A stretch of DNA of 64,000 bases from Methylococcus sp. Mc7. Lineage in GTDB: Bacteria; Pseudomonadota; Gammaproteobacteria; Methylococcales; Methylococcaceae. Under the pieces are notes generated by a model that searched no databases, was not told where the DNA came from, and saw nothing but the letters and a program-made list of their open reading frames with translations. Where the stretch lies: NCBI RefSeq assembly GCF_019285515.1, contig NZ_CP079095.1:3938501-4002500 (forward strand), written 5' to 3'. Positions 1-9,708 of the stretch are shown here, piece after piece (the stretch's first letter is position 1; each line of letters begins with the position of its first letter). Made by a program: the position numbers and the translations under genes.

Positions 1-1164
1 GACCAGCCGGTTGGTCTGCAACTGCTCGATCTGGGTGTTCCGGAACAGGACCAGGGGGGCGCGCCGGAACTGGATCGCGATCTCCGTCACCCGCTTGGGC
101 ATGCGCTTGCCGGTGCGCAGATAGAACGGCACCCCGGCCCAGCGCCAGTTGTCCAGGTTCAACTTCAAAGCCACGAAGGTCTCGGTATGCGAATCCGGGG
201 CCACGTTCGGCTCGGCGCGGTAGGCCGGTACCGGCTCGCCGTCCACCGAACCTTCCCGGTACTGGCCGCGGGCCATCCTGCTGAGCACCTCCTCCGGCGT
301 CGGCGCCTGGATGGCGCGCAGCACCTTGGTCTGTTCGTCGCGCACCGCATCGGCCTCGAACGAGATCGGCGGTTCCATGGCCGTCAGCGAGAGCAGTTGG
401 AACAAATGGTTGGGCACCATGTCACGCATGCAGCCGGCGTTCTCGTAGTATCCGCCGCGCCTTTCCACGCCGACGGTCTCGGCGGCGGTGATCTGCACGT
501 GGTCGATGTAGCGGCGGTTCCAGATCGGCTCGAAGATGCTGTTGGCGAAGCGGAACACCATGATGTTCTGCACGGTTTCCTTGCCGAGATAGTGGTCGAT
601 CCGGTAGATCTGGCGCTCGTGCAGCACCTGCCGGATCTCGGCGTTCAGCGCCCTGGCCGAGTCCAGATCGTGGCCGAAGGGCTTCTCGATGATGACCCGC
701 CGCCAGTGGCCGGCAGGCTCCTGCGCCATGCCGGCCCCGCCGAGCTGCTGCACGATTTCGCCGAAGAAGGCCGGCGCGGTCGCCAAGTAATAGAAATGGT
801 TGTCGTCGATGCCGAGTTCGCCCCGGACCCGCTCGCACAGGTCCTTCAGGCGGCGGTAGTAATCGGCGTCGCGGAAATCGCCCTGGGCGAAGAAAATGCG
901 TTCCTCCAGTCCGGTCCACAGCGCATCGTCCAGCTCGATGGCTGCGAACTCGTGGATCGCGTCGGAAAGATGCCGGCGGAAACCCTCCGTGTCCATGTCG
1001 TCGAAGGCCGCGCCGATCACCGCGAACTTCTTCGCGAGCAGCCCCGCCTTGGCGAGGTTGTACAAGGCCGGAACCAGCTTGCGCTTGGTCAAGTCGCCGG
1101 TGGCCCCGAAGATGACCATGACGCAGGAATCGCCGATACGTACCGGCGCGGTTTCGATGCTCAT
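1..1164 (-). CDS. zwf: glucose-6-phosphate 1-dehydrogenase (3' end outside window)
   Basis: Oxidises glucose 6-phosphate to 6-phosphogluconolactone with NAD(P)+, the first step of the oxidative pentose phosphate pathway, in the cytoplasm. Translating the minus strand from the ATG at 1164 gives [13 protein letters not shown], then the nucleotide-binding stretch [12 protein letters not shown] near residues 19-30. Further on comes the family signature RIDHYLGKE and conserved stretches such as NHLFQLLSL. The frame stays open to base 1, so the C-terminal part lies outside the window. The start overlaps the gnd stop by four bases (ATGA), so the two genes are almost certainly cotranscribed and translationally coupled. 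Both enzymes supply NADPH in sequence. Identification is from motifs and context; cofactor preference cannot be read from the sequence. Confidence 0.95.
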   Translation of the reverse strand, partial: MSIETAPVRIGDSCVMVIFGATGDLTKRKLVPALYNLAKAGLLAKKFAVIGAAFDDMDTEGFRRHLSDAIHEFAAIELDDALWTGLEERIFFAQGDFRDADYYRRLKDLCERVRGELGIDDNHFYYLATAPAFFGEIVQQLGGAGMAQEPAGHWRRVIIEKPFGHDLDSARALNAEIRQVLHERQIYRIDHYLGKETVQNIMVFRFANSIFEPIWNRRYIDHVQITAAETVGVERRGGYYENAGCMRDMVPNHLFQLLSLTAMEPPISFEADAVRDEQTKVLRAIQAPTPEEVLSRMARGQYREGSVDGEPVPAYRAEPNVAPDSHTETFVALKLNLDNWRWAGVPFYLRTGKRMPKRVTEIAIQFRRAPLVLFRNTQIEQLQTNRLV

Positions 1165-2171
1165 GTCTTTTCCTCATGCCCACCGAAAGCGAAACGCATC
1201 GCCGACAGGATCTTGCGGGCGAATTCATCCTCGCCCTGGGAGGAGAAGCGCTGATACAGCGCCGCGCTGAGCACCGGCGCCGGGGTGCCCTGATCGATGG
1301 CGGTCGCCACCGTCCAGCGGCCCTCGCCGGAATCGGAGACCCGGCCGCCGAACTTCGCCAGATCGGGATCGCGGCCCAGCGCCTCGGCGGTGAGGTCGAG
1401 CAGCCAGGATGACACCACGCTGCCGCGCCGCCACAGCTCGGCGATGTCGGCGACCGGCAGGTCGTAGCGGTAATGCTCGGGATGGCGCAGAGGCGCGGTT
1501 TCGGCATCCTGGGCCTTGCCGGCTTTGCCGATGTTGGCGCGGCTGAGGATGTTGAAGCCTTCGGAATAGGCCGCCATCAGGCCGTACTCGATGCCGTTGT
1601 GGACCATCTTGACGAAATGCCCCGCGCCGGCCGGCCCGCAATGGAGATAGCCCTGCTCGGCGGTGCTCCGGCTGTCCCTGCGGCTGGCGGTCTCGGCGAT
1701 TTCACCCTTGCTCGGCGCCAGGGCCTGGAAGATGGGATCGAGATGCGCCACGGCTTCCGGCTCGCCGCCGATCATCAAACAATAGCCGCGCTCGAGGCCC
1801 CAGACGCCGCCGCTGGTCCCCACGTCCAGGTAGCGCAGACCGCGCCCGGCCAGGCTTTCCGCGCGGCGGATGTCGTCGACGTAATTGGAATTGCCGCCGT
1901 CGATCAGGATGTCGCCGGCTTCGAGCACGCCGGCGAGCCGCTCCGCCATGCGGTCCACCACGGCGGCCGGCAACATCAGCCATACCGGCCGCGGCGGGGC
2001 GAGCGCCGCCGCCAACTCCTCGAGCGAATATGCGCCGACCGCACCCTCCGCCGCCAGGGCTTCGACCGCTGCCCGGTCGAGATCGAACACCACACACTCA
2101 TGGCCGGCGCGCAGCAGCCGCCGAACCATGTTGGCCCCCATTCGGCCCAAACCGATCATTCCCAAACGCAT
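1161..2171 (-). CDS. gnd: 6-phosphogluconate dehydrogenase (short, GndA-type)
   Basis: Oxidative decarboxylation of 6-phosphogluconate to ribulose 5-phosphate. The protein is 336 residues, much shorter than the ~470-residue E. coli type, matching the short bacterial class often linked to zwf. It opens with the Rossmann motif [10 protein letters not shown]. Further on are GNSNYVDD, the substrate-binding GTSGGVWG and the catalytic-lysine segment [14 protein letters not shown]. The ATG at 2171 was chosen over an in-frame start 48 bases upstream because GGGAGG sits correctly in front of it and the Rossmann fold then begins at residue 4. Its stop overlaps the zwf start by four bases. The upstream neighbour on the same strand is a GTPase gene 142 bases away, so gnd probably heads the two-gene unit. 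Confidence 0.93.
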   Translation of the reverse strand: MRLGMIGLGRMGANMVRRLLRAGHECVVFDLDRAAVEALAAEGAVGAYSLEELAAALAPPRPVWLMLPAAVVDRMAERLAGVLEAGDILIDGGNSNYVDDIRRAESLAGRGLRYLDVGTSGGVWGLERGYCLMIGGEPEAVAHLDPIFQALAPSKGEIAETASRRDSRSTAEQGYLHCGPAGAGHFVKMVHNGIEYGLMAAYSEGFNILSRANIGKAGKAQDAETAPLRHPEHYRYDLPVADIAELWRRGSVVSSWLLDLTAEALGRDPDLAKFGGRVSDSGEGRWTVATAIDQGTPAPVLSAALYQRFSSQGEDEFARKILSAMRFAFGGHEEKT

Positions 2172-2248
2172 CTCAAACCTCCCGTCGAATCCGCCAGTCC
2201 GGCGGGCGCCGAACCGCAAAAAGCCTATCGCAGGAGTATGACACTTTT

Positions 2249-2263
2249 CGTCCCTTCGGGACG
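2249..2263. repeat. short perfect hairpin between GTPase gene and gnd
   Basis: CGTCCC-TTC-GGGACG forms a 6-bp stem with a 3-base loop 50 bases past the GTPase stop. No T-run follows it on the minus strand, so it is not a convincing intrinsic terminator. It may stabilise the 3' end of the GTPase message. Confidence 0.35.
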
Positions 2264-2313
2264 ACGAGCCGGTAAGTTAAGCTCTACCGAAGCCAGCATG
2301 TCGCCGGCTTGAC

Positions 2314-3849
2314 TCAACGGCATTGGGGAGATTCCTGCTCCGGCTTGACGGACAGCTCCTGCGGCGCCAGCCCTGGCTCCTCGTGTTCCTGGACCGGCGG
2401 GACCGGCCCGGCCGGAGGCTCGGCGTCCGGCGGCGGAACCGCCTCCACCAGCCGCACCGTTTCGGGCCGGCCCGAAGGGTTCGTGTACAAGTCGTTCAGG
2501 GACTGGATCGATTCCTTGCAGCGCTGGCGTATCGCGGACAACTGAATCTCGCAGCGCCGGCTCCAGCCCATCAGACCCGGCTTGCGGAAAAACGGCCAGG
2601 GCACGGCGTTGGCCCGGAAACCGCGAACCATGTCCCAGCGGATGTTGAGCGTCTTCTGGCGTTTCTTGAGCGCCCGCACGCCGAACGCCGCAAAAATCTT
2701 GCTCAGCACGATGTGGACCCGCGACCACACCAGCAGCAGCCCCGCCAGCACGCCCGATCCCGCCATCACCAGGAGATTCGGTTCCAGCGGGACGAATTCC
2801 ACCATCCCGTAGCCCGCAGCTCCCAGCACCGGCAGGAAAGTCGCGCAGTCGGTCCGGATCAGGCGCTTGCGGTAGGTTTTGAACACCTCCTCGATCTCGG
2901 GCAGCGCCACGTCCTGGAACTCCTCGACCAGGCGTTCCAGGGTGCCGAGGATGCGGTAGGAGCGCTCGATTTCGAGCTGCTGGATGCGCGCGTTGATCTC
3001 CGCCCAGTCGCGGTCGCGCCGTTGGAGATAGCGCTGGCGCAGGGTCTCATCGGCGATGGGCACGGAGACATCGGGTGAAAAGATAGTGTAGAACCGCCCG
3101 GTGACCAGTCCCGATTCCGCCAGGGCCCGGTGCCAGGCCGCCACCACCTCCTCCGGATTGTCCTCCCGCGCCGTCGTGTCCATCTGGTTGAGGATGAACA
3201 GGAACTTGTTGGAGTCGTAGCGCTTGATGGTCTCCGTCACCAGATAGCGCAAGGTGTCCTTCATCGCGCCCGGTTCGGGATGGCGGGCGTCGAAGAACAC
3301 CAGCACCAGGTCCGAGATGTCGATGATGTGCTTGGTGATCGCCAGCACGGTGTCGCGTTGCGGATCGGCGTCGAATCCGGGCGAATCGATGATGATCTTC
3401 CCCTTGAGAAAGGGACTGCCGCAGGTCTTGAGCTGGAGGTAGGCGTTGATGCGGTCACCCTCGCCCTGCAGGACCTGGTCGATTTCCTTGCTGATCTGAA
3501 AGAAAGGAAAGCGGGGATCGGCGTCCAGGGCGATGCCGGGCAGGGTCCTGGATTCGGTGTCGTCGGAATAGCTCAGCACCGTGAACTTGTCGTCCACGGC
3601 CTGATTGCCGGTGCGCTGGATTTTGGTCTGCAGCAGGTGGTTGATGAAGGTCGACTTGCCGGCGGAAAAAGTCCCCAGCACCGAAATCACCGGCCACCAG
3701 GAAATCTGGCCGGCACTGGCGTATTCCGGATCGATCAGACCCAGTTCGCGGGCGATGTTGTCCAGCTCCTCGAAGCTCCGCGCCGCGCCCAGCAGCACTG
3801 GATTTTCCTGGGTGAGATGCCTTTCGAGATTTTCGGAATAGTTGGTCAT
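2314..3849 (-). CDS. dynamin-like GTPase
   Basis: Large GTPase of the dynamin/EHD-like class, 511 residues from the ATG at 3849 (a longer in-frame start exists at 3906). Visible motifs are the P-loop GTFSAGKS at 59-66, the G3 motif DSPG at 155-158 and the G4 motif NQMD at 221-224. A helical middle region follows, then two hydrophobic segments (about 336-350 and 358-376). The C-terminus is Pro/Glu-rich. The hydrophobic pair fits membrane association at the inner face of the inner membrane, as in bacterial dynamin-like proteins that remodel or protect membranes; this role is inferred. It is transcribed towards gnd but separated by 142 bases, with no clear functional link. Confidence 0.8.
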   Translation of the reverse strand: MTNYSENLERHLTQENPVLLGAARSFEELDNIARELGLIDPEYASAGQISWWPVISVLGTFSAGKSTFINHLLQTKIQRTGNQAVDDKFTVLSYSDDTESRTLPGIALDADPRFPFFQISKEIDQVLQGEGDRINAYLQLKTCGSPFLKGKIIIDSPGFDADPQRDTVLAITKHIIDISDLVLVFFDARHPEPGAMKDTLRYLVTETIKRYDSNKFLFILNQMDTTAREDNPEEVVAAWHRALAESGLVTGRFYTIFSPDVSVPIADETLRQRYLQRRDRDWAEINARIQQLEIERSYRILGTLERLVEEFQDVALPEIEEVFKTYRKRLIRTDCATFLPVLGAAGYGMVEFVPLEPNLLVMAGSGVLAGLLLVWSRVHIVLSKIFAAFGVRALKKRQKTLNIRWDMVRGFRANAVPWPFFRKPGLMGWSRRCEIQLSAIRQRCKESIQSLNDLYTNPSGRPETVRLVEAVPPPDAEPPAGPVPPVQEHEEPGLAPQELSVKPEQESPQCR

Positions 3850-3940
3850 GGCTTCTGTGTTGGCGGAACCGGATTGTACGGTGCCGATAGTTCGAAACCG
3901 CGACACTTTACGTGTTCCGGGCCTACAAGTCGACGCTCCC

Positions 3941-3966
3941 CCGCCCGGATGCGCGCATCCGGGCGG
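3941..3966. repeat. 26-bp perfect palindrome downstream of phosphoesterase gene
   Basis: The sequence is perfectly self-complementary over 26 bases, built on GCCCGGATGC and its reverse complement. It begins 18 bases beyond the phosphoesterase stop. No T-run follows on the minus strand, so it resembles a REP-type or mRNA 3'-stabilising hairpin rather than a classical terminator. Confidence 0.5.
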
Positions 3967-3983
3967 CGTCAGCTCAGATGGAC

Positions 3984-6008
3984 TCAGTGGGTCCTGGGAT
4001 TACGAAAGTCGAACATGGTCCGAAGGTCGCCCACCGCCGGACTATTGAGAGGGAAATACGGGGCGATGGGCAAAGCGAGGGGGTTGGGCAGGTTATCGCG
4101 GCTTCGCTTGGAAAGCGGCCTCAGGAACCAGTTCCACTCGATGAACTTCAGGATGGAAGCATGATCGGCATAGGTGTGGTCCACATGCCCCCGCTTTGCG
4201 AAACGGGAGACAGCGATCATGACCGTACGCGGCCCGTCGCCGAAGAAATCGATCGGCTGGATATACCCCGAATCATAATAGCCGCCGCCTTCGTCGAAGG
4301 TGATCAGAATGGCCGTGTCCCGCCAGAGCCGGTCGTTGGCCTGGACGGCTTCCACCAGTTTCCGGATAAACGCTTCGAACAGCGGCGGGGTCGAAGTGCC
4401 CGGATGGCCGTCGAGCAGGATGTTGGGCTTAACGAAAGATACGGCCGGAAGCGTGTTCGCGCCGATGTCGGCATATAGCCGATCCAGATCGACCAGATTG
4501 TTCCGCAACTGGGAGGTCATGATCGATCGTGAGTACTGGAAGCCGTTGCATATGGCGCAGTAAAGCGTGTTTTTCGGCGGCGCCTGATCGGCGACACCCA
4601 TACCTTCCCCATAGTATTTCCAGGACACCCGCCGGCGGGAAAGCGCATCGCCGATCGTGGGAATCGTCTGAGGACCGACGGCATAGGCCGGTCCACCCGG
4701 AAACTCATTCTTGTCGGCATCGCTGATGACGTCCCCCTTGGTGTTGTAATACGGATATTCGTTGTTGACCTGATACCAGACTCCCGGCGCACAGTTGCCG
4801 CCGTTGAACGGCTTGTAAGGCAGCGAATGCAGGTAGTCCATGATGGCCTTCACACCCGGCTGGGTCATGTCGGAGCAGTTGGTGAATCCCACACCGGTAT
4901 TCCCTCCGTCCTCCTTGCCGAAAGCGTCGTTGGTGTAGAAATTGTTGGTACCCGCAATCGGATCGGGATTCTCGATCAGATCGGCGGCCGGCTTGGCCGG
5001 GCGACCGTTTGCGTCGGTGTAATAATAGACGTCGCCGGTCAGCATGAACTGCGAGCTGACGCCCGTTCCGCCCATGACGGGCTGGTGATAGTTGTCGCTG
5101 ATGGCGTAATGCTCCGCCAACTCCTGGAAATAGGGCCAGTCGCCTTGCGCCATGTTGTAGAATCCCATGGCAACGCCGCCTTGATAAGTGTCCTGGTCCG
5201 TGACCGGAGGCTTCGTGATGTCCCACCCTACCGACGTTGCGACCCAGGTATGCAGGTCGCCCTTGCAGCCACTCGGATTGTGGAAGGTGATGTGGTCCGC
5301 CGAGCAGTCGGACTGCTGCCACATCTGGTAGAACCGGTGCACGGGATCACCAGTGTGGCTGCTGAAATCGACGGGCGTGATCTCGGGTTCAAGGAAGGGT
5401 GTACCGCAGTTGTTCAATGCCGATGCACCTACGATCGAATAAGGACCGTTCGGCAACGAAGAAGGGTAGCGGCAGTCCGGCACGGGCAACACCCCGAGCG
5501 ACGGATAATAAAAATGCTGCCCGCTCCCGCCGATTTGCAGCAAATAATAAAATTCAGGAGCTATCCCGGGATCGCTGCAAAATATGTCGCTGCTATAAAT
5601 GAGTTCGGACAAGATGCAAGGCCCGGCGGGGAGAGCGTTCAGGGTCGTATTCGGTTGCGGCAGGCCACCGAAAGGCCCGGTCTTCGGCGGACTCAGCTCG
5701 AACGTGACCGAACTCTGAGCCTGCTGCTGCTCGGCAACTCGAAAATTGGGGCCGGGAGTTCCGGCGCTCGTCACGATACCCCGCGAGAGCAGGTTCCAAA
5801 TTTTTTGCTTCGGATCAGGCGGCGTATAAGTCGCGAAAACATGGTCGAATCCCCGATTTTCTCCGGAAACGACGATTAGGTGGCGAATCGGAGAACGAGT
5901 AAGGAGGTCTCCGGGGCTTTGGGTCGGAACGGCTGCCCAGGTCATCTGTGGCGCGATCAGCGTCGCGATGAGGGCTGCGGCGATGGGGCGATAACGGTGC
6001 GGTTCCAT
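3984..6008 (-). CDS. secreted phospholipase C-type phosphoesterase
   Basis: Member of the bacterial phospholipase C/acid phosphatase phosphoesterase family, predicted to hydrolyse phosphodiesters or phosphomonoesters outside the cytoplasm. The 674-residue protein starts with a clear Sec signal peptide (MEPHRYRPIAAALIATLIA, cleavage near AWA-AV about residue 26). Family hallmarks are ENRGFDHVF near the N-terminus (usually ENRSFDHYFG), the metal-binding segment TFDEGGGYYD, and DHTYADHASILKFIE towards the end. The start at 6008 has a good AGAAGGAAG site; the in-frame start 42 bases upstream would spoil the signal peptide. It stands alone, divergent from the L,D-transpeptidase gene. Substrate cannot be deduced. 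Compared with family averages the S-to-G change in the ENR motif is notable. Confidence 0.85.
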   Translation of the reverse strand: MEPHRYRPIAAALIATLIAPQMTWAAVPTQSPGDLLTRSPIRHLIVVSGENRGFDHVFATYTPPDPKQKIWNLLSRGIVTSAGTPGPNFRVAEQQQAQSSVTFELSPPKTGPFGGLPQPNTTLNALPAGPCILSELIYSSDIFCSDPGIAPEFYYLLQIGGSGQHFYYPSLGVLPVPDCRYPSSLPNGPYSIVGASALNNCGTPFLEPEITPVDFSSHTGDPVHRFYQMWQQSDCSADHITFHNPSGCKGDLHTWVATSVGWDITKPPVTDQDTYQGGVAMGFYNMAQGDWPYFQELAEHYAISDNYHQPVMGGTGVSSQFMLTGDVYYYTDANGRPAKPAADLIENPDPIAGTNNFYTNDAFGKEDGGNTGVGFTNCSDMTQPGVKAIMDYLHSLPYKPFNGGNCAPGVWYQVNNEYPYYNTKGDVISDADKNEFPGGPAYAVGPQTIPTIGDALSRRRVSWKYYGEGMGVADQAPPKNTLYCAICNGFQYSRSIMTSQLRNNLVDLDRLYADIGANTLPAVSFVKPNILLDGHPGTSTPPLFEAFIRKLVEAVQANDRLWRDTAILITFDEGGGYYDSGYIQPIDFFGDGPRTVMIAVSRFAKRGHVDHTYADHASILKFIEWNWFLRPLSKRSRDNLPNPLALPIAPYFPLNSPAVGDLRTMFDFRNPRTH

Positions 6009-6160
6009 ACTTAGCTTCCTTCTGACAGTTGAGATGTGAATTGGGCACACGATGCCCAGCGAGGCCCAATGTACGAAGCTAATGTGAAAAGCGAGTCAAC
6101 GGCGCCCGATCCGGATAAAATCAGACTTCCGGCTCGGGGCCGAAGAAAGGGAGAATCAGC

Positions 6161-7606
6161 GTGAACGACATCGCAACCGCGCGCGTCATCAGGACGCCGA
6201 CCGGCCGAATGACGGTCGGCGTGCTAGCGGTCGCGGCTACCGCCCTGATAGCTTTGGAACTGCGAGCCCGCCTCGCCCCTTTCGGCATGGTGACCCATCC
6301 GGCGAACGGCGCCGCAATGGCCGATCCGCGCCAGGCCGTCACTGTGGAACCCGTCGGCGTGGGTACCCGGATCGCGGCCGTGGAACTGCGCGAAGACGAC
6401 GGAACGATAGTGACGGCTGCCAAGGAATTGGAGCGTTTCGAGTTCGACACCCCGCTTGCCTTCGGCAAGCACTACACCCTCACCGCGACGGTGGAGCGCG
6501 CCTGGTCCGACGAGAGGCGGACCGAAGTGCTGGAATTCACGACCGTGGGCATTCCCGCCCTGGAAGGACCAGCGGACCGCAGCCTGGCCCCGGATGCCTC
6601 GCTGACGCTCGAATTCGATCAGCCGGTGGGCAGACTCGAGCCCGTCGGTGAGTTGAACCTTGCCGTCCAGCCGGACGAGGCCCGCACCGCCTTCAGGCTT
6701 TCCGCGACAGACTACGCCCAGGGCAGCACCTACCCGACGCAGATTCACTGGGAAACGACCACCGGCGTGCCGCTGCCACCGTTCGAGCTGCGCATTTCTA
6801 CACCGCCGCCGGTGTCCGCGGAAGTCAACCTGCGCGGTGCGGACAATCTCGGCACGGCGATGCCTTTGCAGATCACCTTCAGCGAACCCTTGGCCGAACG
6901 GGAAAACGCGGGCCGGCAGGTCCGGATCCGGACCCAGGACGGAAAGGAAGTCGCCGGGAGATGGGGTTGGATCGGTAAAGCCCGGCTGCAATTCACCCCC
7001 CTCAACGGCTGGCCGCCCTCCAGCGTGATACGGGTCGACGCGGAACCCGGCGCTTTCCGCGGCGCCCAGGGAGGCTATCTCGAACCCCCGCTGGATTTGA
7101 GCTTTTCGACCGGAACCGACCGGAGAATCTTCGTCTACCTCGATACCCAGACGATGACTGCAGTGGAGAACGGCCAAACCGTGCGAACCTTCAAGGTCAG
7201 TACCGGCAAACCGAAGACGCCGACGGTCACAGGCTCGTTTTACATCTACGCGCGCTTCCCCACGAAGACCATGAAAAGCAGGGCGAAAAAAGGGGAAAAG
7301 GGCCATTACATCGTGGAGAACGTCCCCTACGCGCAGTATTTCCATTCCGACTACGCATTCCACGGCGCCTGGTGGCACAACGGCTTCGGCCATCCGGCCA
7401 GCCACGGCTGCGTCAACATGTCGACCCAGAAGCACAACGTGCGCTGGCCCAAGGCGCCGGAGGACGCCGGCTGGCTGTATCAATGGGCCTCGCTCGGGGT
7501 GCCGGTGACGGTCATGCACTCGCCTCCGCCACCCGCCTCCACGCGCATCGCGCTGGACGAACAGCAGCGCGACCAGCCCGGCCTCAAATCATCCCCCTCT
7601 CCCTGA
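6161..7606 (+). CDS. L,D-transpeptidase with Ig-like N-terminal domains
   Basis: Predicted cysteine L,D-transpeptidase (YkuD fold) acting on peptidoglycan in the periplasm. The GTG start at 6161 has AAAGGGAG eight bases upstream. Residues 15-34 form an N-terminal membrane anchor. Roughly 45-320 are beta-rich Ig-like repeats similar to the Mycobacterium Ldt arrangement. The catalytic domain covers about 322-455, with HG at 401-402 and SHGCVNM at 414-420 (nucleophile Cys417). It could make 3-3 crosslinks or attach proteins; the reaction is not decidable here. The gene converges on sdmB and the two coding ends overlap by 23 bases. A second YkuD protein is encoded at 36979-38670. Confidence 0.88.
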   Translation: MNDIATARVIRTPTGRMTVGVLAVAATALIALELRARLAPFGMVTHPANGAAMADPRQAVTVEPVGVGTRIAAVELREDDGTIVTAAKELERFEFDTPLAFGKHYTLTATVERAWSDERRTEVLEFTTVGIPALEGPADRSLAPDASLTLEFDQPVGRLEPVGELNLAVQPDEARTAFRLSATDYAQGSTYPTQIHWETTTGVPLPPFELRISTPPPVSAEVNLRGADNLGTAMPLQITFSEPLAERENAGRQVRIRTQDGKEVAGRWGWIGKARLQFTPLNGWPPSSVIRVDAEPGAFRGAQGGYLEPPLDLSFSTGTDRRIFVYLDTQTMTAVENGQTVRTFKVSTGKPKTPTVTGSFYIYARFPTKTMKSRAKKGEKGHYIVENVPYAQYFHSDYAFHGAWWHNGFGHPASHGCVNMSTQKHNVRWPKAPEDAGWLYQWASLGVPVTVMHSPPPPASTRIALDEQQRDQPGLKSSPSP

Positions 7607-8570
7607 ACCACGCCACCGCATCGGCGAAAGCCTCGCGGGTGGAAGTCGGGATCAGACCCAGTTCGCGCCGGATGCGCGAGGAGTCGCCGCGCTTGCCCGA
7701 ATTGAGCAGGCGGATGGAGTGGTAATTGAAGCGCGGCGCTTTGCGGGGGAAAAAACGGCGCTCCAGCGGATCCTTCAGCAGCGCGATGCCCTGCATGAGG
7801 CGCGGCGGCACGGCGAGCCTCGGGCGCGGACGCCCGGTCAGTTCCTCCAGCCATTGCAGGATCTCGCCGATACCGCGGTGCTCACCGGTGACGAGGTAGC
7901 GCTCGCCGCGGATGCCCTTGTCCATGGCCAGCAGCTCCGCGGCCACCACGTCGCGCATCGGGACGAAGTCGAAGGCGCCGGGAACGAACGCCTTCATCCG
8001 GCCATGGGCGAAGTCGAGGATGGTGCGGCCGACCAGGCTGGGCCGGAAATCCCAGGGACCGACGATCGCGGCCGGGTTGACGAGGGTCACGTCGAGGCCG
8101 CGCACGGCTTCGAGAATCACGTCGTGTTCCGACACCGCCTTGGTCCGTTCGTAGTCGGTGCCGAGTTCGAATGGGCTGACCGTCCAGCGTTCGTTCGACG
8201 CGCCTTCGGGGTTGATGCCGACCGCCCCGAAGGAGCTGGTATGCACCACCCGCCGCACGCCGGCTCGCCGCGCCTCCTGCATCAGCATGCGGGTGCCGAC
8301 GACGTTGACGTCGAACAGCTCCTGGCGGTCGCCGTCGCGGATGCTGACGAAGGCCGCGGTGTGGTACAGCCGCTCCACGCCTTCCAGCGCCTCCCGGATC
8401 GAGCGGCGGTCGCGCAGATCGCCGTAGGCCCGTTCGACCGCCAGGCCCTCCAACGCCGCGACATCGCTTTGCCTGCGGATGAAGGCGCGTACCTTCTCGC
8501 CGCGGGCCAGCAGCGCCCGCACCAGGTTGGCGCCCAGGTGGCCGGTGGCGCCGGTGACCAGCGTGGTCAT
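7584..8570 (-). CDS. sdmB: sterol C-4 demethylation reductase SdmB
   Basis: NAD(P)-dependent short-chain/epimerase-family protein, 328 residues. It opens with the Rossmann motif VTGATGHLGANL and carries HTSSFGAVG and the catalytic YxxxK (DYERTKAVSE). On its own it would pass for a hopanoid-associated epimerase (HpnA-like). Directly behind a Rieske oxygenase and the bst transporter genes, however, it fits SdmB, which with SdmA removes one C-4 methyl group of 4,4-dimethyl sterols in Methylococcus capsulatus. The ATG overlaps the sdmA stop by four bases (ATGA), indicating coupling. It is the last gene of the five-gene operon. The function is inferred from family plus gene order. Confidence 0.85.
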   Translation of the reverse strand: MTTLVTGATGHLGANLVRALLARGEKVRAFIRRQSDVAALEGLAVERAYGDLRDRRSIREALEGVERLYHTAAFVSIRDGDRQELFDVNVVGTRMLMQEARRAGVRRVVHTSSFGAVGINPEGASNERWTVSPFELGTDYERTKAVSEHDVILEAVRGLDVTLVNPAAIVGPWDFRPSLVGRTILDFAHGRMKAFVPGAFDFVPMRDVVAAELLAMDKGIRGERYLVTGEHRGIGEILQWLEELTGRPRPRLAVPPRLMQGIALLKDPLERRFFPRKAPRFNYHSIRLLNSGKRGDSSRIRRELGLIPTSTREAFADAVAWFRERGMI

Positions 8571-9676
8571 GCCGGGTCTGCCGCCGGCTTTGGCCCGCCT
8601 TTCTCCATGGACTGCTGGTAGGCTTTCCATTTCTCCAGCGACAGCTTCTGGAATGAACCGATGGCAGGATTGAGCTCGATCTGCGGCGCATCGGGATAGC
8701 GCTCGAAACCGTCCTGCTCCAGTTCCAGCGCCCATTTGTCCTCGCCCAGGAGGGGCTCGATGTACCACTTGTTGGTGAACCAGAGGATGGGCTTGCGCAG
8801 GAATTCGGGCATCTTCCAGTTCAGGACGGGGATGTGGATCGGCCCGAACAGGAAGACGAAGAAACAGCGGGTGGTGCGCTCGTCCTCCGGCAGCATGAAC
8901 AGCCAGTGGATGTACTTGCCGCCGATGTCGGAACCCTGATAAGGGTACTGGTACCAGATCTCGATCTCGTTGAGGTCGCGCGCGCCGCCTTCCATGAAGA
9001 GCTTGGCGACGGGGCTGCCGTCGAAGCGGGTGTCGTAATAGACCCGAACGCTGTCGGCGTCCTGCTTCCACTCCCGCAGGATCGGCTGCAGGAAGGGCCG
9101 CTTGTGCCGGTGCAGGTATTCGTGGTTGAAGTCGCAGACGTTCTCCACGATCATCGAGAAGTGCGATTTGATCGTCACGTCGATCGGGAAGAATGGCCAG
9201 GGCCTCTCCCCTTCGAGCTGCGGAATCGTCGGCAGCGGGGTACCATCCGCCAGGGCGGGATCGCCCGGAAACAGCCAGATGAGCCCCCACTGCGCCTTGA
9301 CGGGGTAGGTCCTGATGCGGATCTTGGGCAGTTTGGTGCGGCCTTTCCCGAGCTCATGGTGGATTTCGGTGCATCTGCCGCAGCCGTCGAATTTCCAGCC
9401 GTGATAGGTGCAGACCAGATTTCCGTCCTCGACGAAGCCCTGGGACAGCGCGAGCTGCCGATGCGGGCAGCGGTCTTCCACGGCGTGCAGCCGGCCACCG
9501 GAGTCGCGGAACAGCGCGATGTCCTGTCCCCAGAAACGCACCCGTTTGACTTGCCGGGGCTTGAGCCTGCCGTCGATCTCGACCACATACCAGTAATTGC
9601 CGCTCAAGCCGGCGGTGCGGACCTGCCGGCGGCGGGGCAGTTCGGGGACATCCTGATTTTCGGTCGATCGGCTCAT
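8567..9676 (-). CDS. sdmA: sterol C-4 demethylase Rieske oxygenase SdmA
   Basis: Rieske non-haem iron oxygenase, 369 residues, predicted to oxidise the sterol C-4 methyl group before loss of carbon. The [2Fe-2S] ligands are Cys70, His72, Cys89 and His92 (CPH and CTYH). The mononuclear iron site is visible as ENVCDFNHEYLH around residues 178-189 (Asp182, His185, His189 candidates). The start at 9676 was taken over a 63-residue longer frame because the extension is low-complexity and runs through the intergenic gap. It lies 32 bases after bstC and overlaps sdmB. The substrate assignment comes from gene order matching the Methylococcus sterol operon, not from the sequence alone. Confidence 0.87.
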   Translation of the reverse strand: MSRSTENQDVPELPRRRQVRTAGLSGNYWYVVEIDGRLKPRQVKRVRFWGQDIALFRDSGGRLHAVEDRCPHRQLALSQGFVEDGNLVCTYHGWKFDGCGRCTEIHHELGKGRTKLPKIRIRTYPVKAQWGLIWLFPGDPALADGTPLPTIPQLEGERPWPFFPIDVTIKSHFSMIVENVCDFNHEYLHRHKRPFLQPILREWKQDADSVRVYYDTRFDGSPVAKLFMEGGARDLNEIEIWYQYPYQGSDIGGKYIHWLFMLPEDERTTRCFFVFLFGPIHIPVLNWKMPEFLRKPILWFTNKWYIEPLLGEDKWALELEQDGFERYPDAPQIELNPAIGSFQKLSLEKWKAYQQSMEKGGPKPAADPA

Positions 9677-9708
9677 TGTCGGCGCCTTGGGAAGAGCGAG
9701 GGAGAGTT

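Noticed and set aside
2249..2263. Intrinsic terminator for the GTPase gene
   Set aside because: The hairpin is followed by GC-rich or A-rich sequence, not a T-run, in the direction of transcription.
7584..8570. Naming the reductase HpnA (hopanoid-associated epimerase)
   Set aside because: Family similarity allows it, but adjacency to a Rieske oxygenase and bst transporter genes favours SdmB.
7584..9290. A single long minus-strand frame joining part of the Rieske gene region with sdmB
   Set aside because: The first 240 codons are out of frame with the Rieske protein and show no family features; sdmB begins at the ATG at 8570.
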